Assembly (NCBI RefSeq): GCF_002863305.2
Contig: NZ_CP136962.1
Location: 310,001-374,000 of the forward strand
Reading direction: 5' to 3'
From: Neisseria perflava
Lineage (GTDB): Bacteria > Pseudomonadota > Gammaproteobacteria > Burkholderiales > Neisseriaceae
Length of the DNA: 64,000 bases
Shown piece after piece: positions 57,313 to 64,000 of this stretch. Numbering within the stretch: position 1 is the stretch's first letter; every line of letters starts with the position of its first letter. Both the position numbers and the translations under genes were made by a program. Below the pieces are notes generated by a model that did no database searches, was not told where the DNA came from, and saw nothing but the letters and a program-made list of their open reading frames with translations.

Positions 57313-57988
57313 TTTGTTCTCCTTATAAACCATTTAAAACAATGCGTTCGCAGAGCCGGATCAAATCATGGCAATCCCCATTTGGCCGAGGATAAAAGTC
57401 TCCGAAACCTTCGACATCTGATCAACGCTAAAACGCAATCACAATCTGATAAAAGCCGCTAAGTCATATTCTTTCTCCTGTTCCGTGTTGTTTGTGAATG
57501 AAGCCATTGTCTGAAATTATCTGTTTGAGTGCCACATATACAAATTTGCAGCGCTGACTTCATGGTTGAATTTGTCAATTTCATTGGGCGAGGAAAATCG
57601 GGTTCAAACCGTAATTTTTTTCCCTGCCGTAACCACAAAATGAATTCTATGCGGATGAAGAACTAAAAGCGAACACTACAAATTTGTATTTTTTTGAGCG
57701 TTGTGAAATGAGAAAAATGCGGGGATTAATAAAGGAGAAGAGTGTTTCAGACGGCCTGAAAGTCATAGCGGCCAAGTTGAAATCATGAGGATTTTTTAGG
57801 GGATAAATATCGGGAGAGAATGAAAACATCATACGCCACAGCAATTTGATTGTCTTTCCAATCAGGGCGGGGCGGATGATCAGTATCAGGAAATTTCCTT
57901 ATTCAAGCAGGGATTTTCTTATTTAAAAGGCGCACGTGGATTCAATTCGCTGCATTTTGTATTTTCAGGCCGGCAGAAACGCCGTATC
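57313..57988. other. Intergenic region between the cas1 operon and cas6
   Basis: About 675 bp between divergent units, with one DUS near 57741-57752. From 57819 an open frame in phase with cas6 runs without a start codon (FDCLSNQGGADDQY, SLFKQGFSYLKGARGF), perhaps a fossil. Promoters for both directions must lie here; none was assigned with confidence. Confidence 0.4.
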
Positions 57989-58951
57989 ATGCCATTTTTT
58001 ATTCACATATCCGTCATGAATCCGCTTGACCTTCCCTCGGAATTGCCCATAGCCCGCTATCGGTTAACCTTTACGCTGACACAAAATTTACAGCTTCCCC
58101 CTTATGCGGCTTCGACCCTGCGCGGTGTATTCGGGCATGCACTTTTGGCAGCCGCCTGCACCTGCCCCATAGACCAAACGCCGCATCTTTCAGGCTGTCC
58201 GTATGCGCAAATTTTCGAGCCGGCGCCCCGTGCCGATTTACCCAGCAGCGTGCGCCAAAATCCGCCGCCGCCTTATGTGGTCGAAACGCCGTTATTCGCG
58301 CCCACGCATTTTCCCGCCGGTGCCGATTATTCGTTTGATTTGGTACTGTTTGGACAGGCACGGCACAGCCTGCCCTTGATTGGCGCCGTATTTGCCCAAG
58401 CCTTTGCCAAAGGGCTGGGTGTAAACAATACCGGCAAAGGAGAATTAACAAGCATCGCCGTGCAACAGGCGGACGGCAGTTTTCTGATGATTGCAGGGCG
58501 CGGTGGCCTCATCGGGCAACATCATAACAGCATCAAGCTACCCGAATACTATCCTGCGCAGGCGCGTATACAGCTGCTCACCCCCTTGCGTATCCAGCAA
58601 AAAGGCAGGATTTTGCGCGAGAACGAAATGACTCAGGCAATTTTTCTGCGCCAACTTATGCGCCGCTATCTGACGCTTGCCCGGCTTTATTGGCAAAACA
58701 ACGCCGACACGGCCGAGCTGACCGTACAAGCCGCAGGACAAGGACAGTCTCCGCAGCTTTTATGGCACGAACACCGCCGCTTTTCCAACCGTCAAAAGCA
58801 AACTACGCCGTTGAGCGGCATCATCGGAACATGGCAATTGACCGACCTTTCCCCCGCTTTCGCACAAATGCTGTATATCGGGCAATGGTTGCATTTGGGA
58901 AAAGAAACGGTATTCGGCAACGGGCAGTACCGCATTATTCGGACACTGTAA
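57989..58951 (+). CDS. cas6: crRNA-processing endonuclease Cas6
   Basis: Cuts the repeat to give crRNAs with an 8-nt 5' tag. 320 residues, or 311 from the second ATG at 58016 (MNPLDLPSELP). Two ferredoxin-like halves. YAASTLRGVFGHALLAAACTC (about 39-59) and a cysteine-rich stretch (CTCPIDQTPHLSGCPY) match the longer Cas6 variants with a zinc-like Cys cluster. The C-terminal glycine-rich loop HLGKETVFGNGQYRI (about 302-316) is diagnostic. The only processing enzyme in the window, so it must serve both arrays. Confidence 0.9.
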   Translation: MPFFIHISVMNPLDLPSELPIARYRLTFTLTQNLQLPPYAASTLRGVFGHALLAAACTCPIDQTPHLSGCPYAQIFEPAPRADLPSSVRQNPPPPYVVETPLFAPTHFPAGADYSFDLVLFGQARHSLPLIGAVFAQAFAKGLGVNNTGKGELTSIAVQQADGSFLMIAGRGGLIGQHHNSIKLPEYYPAQARIQLLTPLRIQQKGRILRENEMTQAIFLRQLMRRYLTLARLYWQNNADTAELTVQAAGQGQSPQLLWHEHRRFSNRQKQTTPLSGIIGTWQLTDLSPAFAQMLYIGQWLHLGKETVFGNGQYRIIRTL

Positions 58952-58969
58952 AGATACGCCGGATACAAT

Positions 58970-59014
58970 AAAACGGCCTTGACGGAGCAAACCGTCAAGG
59001 CCGTTTTATTTTTG
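58970..59014. terminator. Terminator after cas6
   Basis: Stem AAACGGCCTTGACGG / CCGTCAAGGCCGTTT with T tail, followed by an inverted DUS pair at 59047-59079. Together these separate cas6 (+) from the end of array 2 (-). Confidence 0.85.
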
Positions 59015-59075
59015 TCCCAATGAAAAGGGTAAGACAGCGGATATTTTCAGACGGCCTTAAAGTAAGGCCGTCTGA

Positions 59076-60023
59076 AAAGCCATCAAAATTAGATGGGGCA
59101 AGTCTTCCGACTTGATGAAGAAGTGGGTTAAGAAAACGGCTGACAAGTCTTAATCCCCGATTAGTGGGGCAAGTCTTCCGACGCATTGTTTTTGAGCCAT
59201 TCTTTATCAGCAATGAGTCTTAATCCCCGATTAGTGGGGCAAGTCTTCCGACAATACGAAGGTGAGTAAGCAATGAAGAGACTACTGTCTTAATCCCCGA
59301 TTAGTGGGGCAAGTCTTCCGACGCAATCATTCTTAGAGAAACAAAAACAAATGTTAGTCTTAATCCCCGATTAGTGGGGCAAGTCTTCCGACATAACTCA
59401 AATATTGAAACACAAGTTTTTGAAGAAGTCTTAATCCCCGATTAGTGGGGCAAGTCTTCCGACGCGGTAAAGTATGCTACAAAGAACGCTTTGAAGACGT
59501 CTTAATCCCCGATTAGTGGGGCAAGTCTTCCGACTTGGAATGGAAAATTTTATGGTGACGACAAACGGTCTTAATCCCCGATTAGTGGGGCAAGTCTTCC
59601 GACCCTTGGTTAGAGAAGTATGTAGATTAAGGCATAAGTCTTAATCCCCGATTAGTGGGGCAAGTCTTCCGACGTATCCGCAAGACCATGCGAGCCAGCC
59701 GACTGGCGTCTTAATCCCCGATTAGTGGGGCAAGTCTTCCGACGCCGAGAAATTGGGCAAATAACCATCAAACCATGTCTTAATCCCCGATTAGTGGGGC
59801 AAGTCTTCCGACCTGTTCAAATCTGCTGCTTCTATAGCAGAGACTTTGTCTTAATCCCCGATTAGTGGGGCAAGTCTTCCGACTTCAACAAACGACCATC
59901 TGCAAATGCTATCAAAGTCTTAATCCCCGATTAGTGGGGCAAGTCTTCCGACGTAAGAGAAGAGTGGGTTCTGGCTGAAAGAGCTAGGTCTTAATCCCCG
60001 ATTAGTGGGGCAAGTCTTCCGAC
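59076..60023 (-). CRISPR. CRISPR array 2: 13 full repeats, 1 degenerate, 13 spacers
   Basis: Same 36-nt repeat as array 1 but on the minus strand (seen here as GTCTTAATCCCCG ... GTCTTCCGAC). Full repeats start at 59147, 59217, 59287, 59357, 59428, 59499, 59568, 59638, 59708, 59777, 59848, 59917 and 59988. Spacers are 33-35 nt. The leftmost copy (59076-59111) keeps only its last 22 or so bases, marking the leader-distal end. The full repeats look identical to each other. Leader on the right. Confidence 0.98.
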
Positions 60024-60225
60024 TGCACTCAATTAAAAAATCCCATTATTTTCAAAGCTCTGCACGGTTAAGAAATGTTAGCATTTTCTCTTAACAAACA
60101 AAGACATTAATTAACGAAATATTAACTGAAAAGAGCAGCCGAAAGACAGACTTTTCGTTATCCGTCGGAAAACTTGTGATGCAGATTATAGCTTTGTACT
60201 CTGTATTCGACAATGCTTTTTAGCT
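60024..60225 (-). promoter_or_regulatory. Leader and promoter of CRISPR array 2
   Basis: Inverted near-identical copy of leader 1. Minus-strand promoter TTGTCG (60213-60208), 17-bp spacer, TATAAT (60190-60185). The anti-repeat sequence is at 60176-60164. Ends AATTGAGTGCA next to the first repeat, as in leader 1. Confidence 0.8.
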
Positions 60226-60263
60226 GTTTCAGACGACAGTAAAGTGTTAAGGGGATTTTGATG

Positions 60264-61520
60264 TCAGTTTGTCAGGATTTTCAGCGATTCTTTGTTGACG
60301 GCGATGATGATTTGGATATTTTTGGCGGCGCAGTTGCGCTCGAATGCCGTCCATTGCTGCGGCTTTGCATTGTTTTTAATGACGGGCGACAAAATCAGGA
60401 CGCGGCGCACTTTGCCCATGTTGAGGCTTTGGTCGATCACTTGCCTTAGTGGGTCTGCCAGCTTGCTTTCGGAGCTTAAATCGGATTTGAGCTCGCAAAA
60501 AATCAGTTGGTTTTTACGGAACAGCAAAATGTCGGTTTCGTTGCCCTTACTTTCTCCTTGTATCAGTTGCAAACCTGTCTCCAGTTCTTCGTCTTTCACG
60601 CCGTTTTCTTTCAACCATGTGTAAATGAGTTGTTCAAACCAGTCGCCGCTTATCCATTTTTTCCAATAGTGAGTTTGGGTTTTGTTTTTTTTGTATTTGA
60701 TGGGTAGGATCAGTCCTTTTTCGTCTAGGCGGATTTGGTCTTGTGGGTCAATCAGGTTGATCAGCCTTTCAAGAAAGGGTTTGAGCTCGTCGGGTTGTGC
60801 AAGCCCGAACGCTTGCCATTCAAGCAGGATTTCTTTTTGGTCTTTGGGATATTTTTGTGTCCATGCGTTTTCCAATACGGGCATAACGGCGGGGAACAGA
60901 TTGCCGTTTTCAGGCTGCTTCATGTTTTGGGCGGCAAAACGCATTTGGGCAAGGGGCAGGCTGTCGGGATGCTTGATAATGGGGTTGGGGCTATGTTCGC
61001 CGATTTCGTCGGCATAGAGTTTCAAGCCGTCGCGCAGGGAAAATCGGTTGTGTAGGACGATTTCGTCCAGAAATGCCAGGTTGTCGGGATTGAGGCGGTC
61101 TATGTGGATTTGGTTGCTGCTGCGTTGGAAGGCTTGGTAGTGCATCTCCTGCCATATGCCGGTCTGGGCGGCAAGCATTTGGGACAGGATTTTTGTGCCG
61201 CCTGTGATGTTGAGTATGGCGTTTTTGGCAATGCGGTGTTCGGCGCAGTAGGCTTTGAAGACGGTTTGCAGCCAACTTTGGATTTCTTTGGTTCGTTCGC
61301 CGAAGAGCTTGCCGCCGCTTTGAAAACCGAGTTCATGGATTTTGCCGTGAAATTGCTCGCTTTGCTCCAGTGTGTTTTTGAAACGGATATGCGCGTTTTT
61401 TCCGGCCACCCAGTCGGTGACGATGAGGTGGACGTTTTGGGGCTGCAGGTGTAGGCAGGCGCGGTATTCGGCGATATTGTGTTCGGAGAGGATGATAAAG
61501 TAGTGTTGGATCTGTGACAT
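60264..61520 (-). CDS. card1: Card1/Can2-type (DUF1887) CARF nuclease
   Basis: Predicted cyclic-oligoadenylate-activated ancillary nuclease of the type III system. 418 residues. The N-terminal CARF domain (about 1-140) has the ligand-site motif LNITGGTK at 103-110. The C-terminal PD-(D/E)xK nuclease has GDWFEQLIYTWLKE (Glu296), GNETDILLF (Asp330) and FCELKSD (Glu343-x-Lys345). Known DUF1887 relatives respond to cA4 and cut single-stranded nucleic acids or nick DNA. Here it would respond to the GGDD cyclase of Cmr2. The gene lies on the same strand as, and upstream of, leader 2. Confidence 0.88.
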   Translation of the reverse strand: MSQIQHYFIILSEHNIAEYRACLHLQPQNVHLIVTDWVAGKNAHIRFKNTLEQSEQFHGKIHELGFQSGGKLFGERTKEIQSWLQTVFKAYCAEHRIAKNAILNITGGTKILSQMLAAQTGIWQEMHYQAFQRSSNQIHIDRLNPDNLAFLDEIVLHNRFSLRDGLKLYADEIGEHSPNPIIKHPDSLPLAQMRFAAQNMKQPENGNLFPAVMPVLENAWTQKYPKDQKEILLEWQAFGLAQPDELKPFLERLINLIDPQDQIRLDEKGLILPIKYKKNKTQTHYWKKWISGDWFEQLIYTWLKENGVKDEELETGLQLIQGESKGNETDILLFRKNQLIFCELKSDLSSESKLADPLRQVIDQSLNMGKVRRVLILSPVIKNNAKPQQWTAFERNCAAKNIQIIIAVNKESLKILTN

Positions 61521-61586
61521 ATGGTTTCGCTTTGCTTGAGGGTTTCAGACGGCCTGAAAAAGGTTTGCCGCGCCGGTATGTTTCTT

Positions 61587-64000
61587 TTATTTGAAGTTAA
61601 ACGGTAAACAGGCTTTTAATGCGGCAAGTAGCTTTTCTGTCTCGGCTTCGCTTTGTTGCAGGACTTGCAGGGCTGCATGAGGTGCTTGGGGAAGCTGTGC
61701 TTGCAGGCAGGCGGCTTCGGCGGCAATGGGGTAAGGGCAGGATTTGCCTAAGCCGAGCCTTTCTGCCAAAACGGCTGTTACCAGTGCAATCCATTTCAGG
61801 GTCAGGCCGTCTGATTCTTCATTTAGGGCAAGGTTAAAGGCTTCTGAGGCGATATAGTCGTTGCCTGCAAAGTGTGCCAGCCAGCCGCGCCATAGCTGGA
61901 TAAGCTGCCATGGGTGTCCTGTGTCGCTCTGCCAGTTTGCTTCGTTGTTTAAATAGGTTTTTTGTGCGGATGCGGTTTGCTGCGGATAGGCGGCAAACAG
62001 GCGCAATAATGTATGGTGGGTAAAACGGTCATCCGGGCTGACTGAGAATTTTTTGGCGGCTTTGTCTAAGTCGTTTCCGAAAACGGATGTGGCAAGCGGC
62101 TGTATATTTTCCCATTCTTCTCCTGCGTCCAATGCATTGTGCAGTTGGTACAGGCTGGTTTGACAAATGTCTTTTTGCGCTGCGGCCGGATCGGATAATT
62201 TTTTAAATGTTTCGACCGCTTGGTCGAAGAAGGATGCGGCGGTTTGGTGTTCTCCCAAAAAGGCGTATACCTGCCCCATACCTGATTGCAACCTGCCGTA
62301 TTGTTGTCGTCCGACAGCCATTTCAGACAGGGTGAGCGCGTGTTCTAAAATTTGTTTGGCGTAGTCGAATTCGTATATGTTGGTGGCGGCTACGGCCAGG
62401 CGGTTATATACCTGCGCGACTTCCGGAGCGGCTTCCTGCTTCAGGGCGTTGCCGAGGTCAAGCAGGTTTTGCACGGCTTCCATGCGCATCCTGCCTTGGT
62501 GGTTGTCGGCCGCAAGCCGGGCTGCTTGAAAACGTAGTTGTAATAGTGGCGGCAGTTTGTTTTCTGCCGGGGCGTAGGTTTGCAGCCAACCTAAGATTTC
62601 GTCCAGGTCTTGTGGACGGTAATCTTTTTCGTTCAGGCGGAGGCGGACTGTTTGTAAATAGTTTTGCCAAATTTCAGGCTGCGTTTTGCAACGTGAACCG
62701 AGTTGTTGCATGGCTTCTCGCAATAGGCTGTGTTCTGGTTCGTCTGACAGGCAGCAGACTGCTTTGAACCACTCTTGCGACGACAAGGCTGTCTTGCCAT
62801 CCAGTGCGGCGTAGATGCGTTCTAATTCGCCGCTCTCGGGCGTAAGGAAACAATGCCCTTTGAATTTGGCATTGGTCAGACGTTTTTTGGCAGAGGAGCC
62901 ACCCCAGCAGTGTGCCAGTGCATCTACATGGGCAAGATAGGGATGTTCGCCTTTTGGGACGATTTCTAGAGATAAAGTCAGTTGGCTGAAACGTGTTTCA
63001 TCTATGCTTTGTAATTCGCTTTGCAGTAAATGTTTTAAAATCTGTAAATCGGTCGCGGAGTTGAAGTCGCCGCGTTGTTCAATAAATACACTCACTTTTT
63101 TGTCGCCTTCGTTAGGCAGGGGTAATAGGCGTAAAGTAAGTTGCAACAGACGGTACACACCGCTAAACCAGCGCGGGCGGTTGAAGGAAAGCGGATCTTT
63201 GGCTGTGATACCCAGTACGCCTACCGGTTGCGAGAGAATGTTGTTGATGACTTTATCCAGCAGTTCGGGTTTTTCTTCCGCTGCGTGGAATGTTGCTGGC
63301 AGTTTGTCCAGTTTGGCTTTTCCTTTCGGAATGACCAGTGCAACGTATCGGCCTAAGCTGTGGTCGTTTATGGATAAACTTTCTGCATGTTCAAACTCTT
63401 TGCCTGTTTCGTCAATGACGATTTCCCAGTCGGCATTTACAGGAAGGTGGCGCAGGCTGTTGGGGTGGTGTTTGCTAAATTGGGGCGTTTGTACTGCACA
63501 GTCTTGTGTGTGGACGAAATTTTTTTTCTTGTCTTTTCGCTTGTTGAGTTTGCTCAGTGTGAAGGATAAGTGATCTTTGATGCGTTGGCTTAATTTTTGG
63601 TGAGTTTGTTGCTCATCAAACCAAGCCTTTAGGGATGTCTGGTCGCCTTTTTTGAACAGGGTTTCTAATTCTTGAGCCAGCAGACGGGCACGTTCTCCCT
63701 GTTGTTTACATTGTTGGGCGCGACTTGCCAATTCTTTACTGCGTTGCGCAGCGAGGTAAAGGAGCTCTTTTACTTTTTCTTGGTTGTCTTTGCTGTCTAA
63801 GCCCCATGAGGTAATTTTGAAAATTTCAAATAGCAGTGCACCGTCCTTCATACCTTCAGACGGATTGTTTGGCTGATTGGTTTGTTTTTTGGTAGAGGGA
63901 GAGGCTGCGTCCTGTTGTTTTTTTTCGGGTTGTACGAAAGAGGACAACGCGTGTTTAAGATCGATAGATTGTCGTGTTTGTCCGTCCAACCATTGTTGAG
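61587..64000 (-). CDS. Large TPR-repeat protein next to card1, N-terminus outside window
   Basis: Not a recognised CRISPR family. At least 804 residues; the frame is still open at 64000 (QQWLDGQTRQS...), so the true start is outside. The N-terminal part is polar and helical (to about 180). Residues about 188-385 contain WEIVIDETGKEF, VSVFIEQRGDF and YLAHVDALAHCWGG, spaced like the Asp/Glu/Asp strands of DUF3800-type RNase H-fold proteins. From about 470 to 740 there are TPR-like helix pairs (VYNRLAVAATNIYEFDYAKQILEHAL; YGRLQSGMGQVYAFLGEHQTAASFFDQAVETF). It stops 66 bp before card1 on the same strand, so the two are probably co-transcribed. Confidence 0.7.
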   Translation of the reverse strand, partial: QQWLDGQTRQSIDLKHALSSFVQPEKKQQDAASPSTKKQTNQPNNPSEGMKDGALLFEIFKITSWGLDSKDNQEKVKELLYLAAQRSKELASRAQQCKQQGERARLLAQELETLFKKGDQTSLKAWFDEQQTHQKLSQRIKDHLSFTLSKLNKRKDKKKNFVHTQDCAVQTPQFSKHHPNSLRHLPVNADWEIVIDETGKEFEHAESLSINDHSLGRYVALVIPKGKAKLDKLPATFHAAEEKPELLDKVINNILSQPVGVLGITAKDPLSFNRPRWFSGVYRLLQLTLRLLPLPNEGDKKVSVFIEQRGDFNSATDLQILKHLLQSELQSIDETRFSQLTLSLEIVPKGEHPYLAHVDALAHCWGGSSAKKRLTNAKFKGHCFLTPESGELERIYAALDGKTALSSQEWFKAVCCLSDEPEHSLLREAMQQLGSRCKTQPEIWQNYLQTVRLRLNEKDYRPQDLDEILGWLQTYAPAENKLPPLLQLRFQAARLAADNHQGRMRMEAVQNLLDLGNALKQEAAPEVAQVYNRLAVAATNIYEFDYAKQILEHALTLSEMAVGRQQYGRLQSGMGQVYAFLGEHQTAASFFDQAVETFKKLSDPAAAQKDICQTSLYQLHNALDAGEEWENIQPLATSVFGNDLDKAAKKFSVSPDDRFTHHTLLRLFAAYPQQTASAQKTYLNNEANWQSDTGHPWQLIQLWRGWLAHFAGNDYIASEAFNLALNEESDGLTLKWIALVTAVLAERLGLGKSCPYPIAAEAACLQAQLPQAPHAALQVLQQSEAETEKLLAALKACLPFNFK

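Noticed and set aside
57217..57462. 81-codon + strand frame upstream of cas6
   Set aside because: Mostly antisense to the glycine-rich gene; no conserved features and no ribosome-binding site.
52710..60023. Possible self-targeting spacers
   Set aside because: I looked for obvious matches between spacers and genes in the window and saw none by eye; a real search of spacers against phage, plasmid and host sequences is needed before any claim.

Overview
The window is a chromosomal segment of a commensal Neisseria. The DNA uptake sequence (DUS) occurs dozens of times, almost always in the AG form AGGCCGTCTGAA, often as inverted pairs acting as terminators. The mtrR-mtrCDE efflux locus, maltose phosphorylase cluster, rdgC, ppsA/ppsR and the tandem lrp-linked sRNAs are neisserial. 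The AG dialect, rather than the ATG form of the meningococcus/gonococcus group, points to the N. subflava/flavescens side of the genus; this is inference.

Layout. 1-1.9 kb: 3' part of a DAHP synthase gene and a DUF2459 membrane protein. 2.1-12.5 kb: an orphan type VI secretion island (VgrG, DUF4123 adaptor, DUF3304-like protein, Tle1/DUF2235 lipase, an IS5-family insertion, a two-TM protein and a second Tle1/DUF2235 lipase), closed by an internally deleted copy of the same IS. 12.6-14.7 kb: an ABC exporter. 14.8-19.2 kb: maltose permease, maltose phosphorylase and beta-phosphoglucomutase. 19.5-28.1 kb: ettA and the divergent mtrR / mtrC-mtrD-mtrE multidrug efflux locus. 28.1-45.2 kb: mostly core genes (GTPase, two sibling sRNAs, lrp, alr, RsuA-type pseudouridine synthase, cstA, cbpA/cbpM, NlpD-like factor, ppsA/ppsR, dcd, ADP-ribosylglycohydrolase, rdgC), ending with tRNA-Glu and its terminator.

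45.2-64 kb: a type III-B CRISPR-Cas island beginning right after tRNA-Glu. A complete cmr1-6 operon (+) leads into array 1 (20 full repeats plus a degenerate one). Array 2 (13 full repeats plus a degenerate one) lies in the opposite orientation at 59.1-60.0 kb, and the two leaders are near-identical over about 200 bp. Between the arrays lie cas6 (+) and a tight operon (-) of three unrecognised genes followed by cas1 and cas2. Beyond array 2 are a Card1/Can2-type (DUF1887) CARF nuclease and, upstream of it and running off the window, a large TPR protein with a possible RNase H-like N-terminal region.

How it works together. Cmr2 keeps the GGDD cyclase motif but starts directly at its first palm domain, with no HD nuclease domain. 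Interference would therefore depend on target RNA cleavage by Cmr4 plus cyclic-oligoadenylate activation of the Card1-like nuclease. The best candidates for undescribed biology are the three-gene module coupled to cas1, the TPR protein next to card1, and a 13-nt anti-repeat at the predicted transcription start of both leaders.
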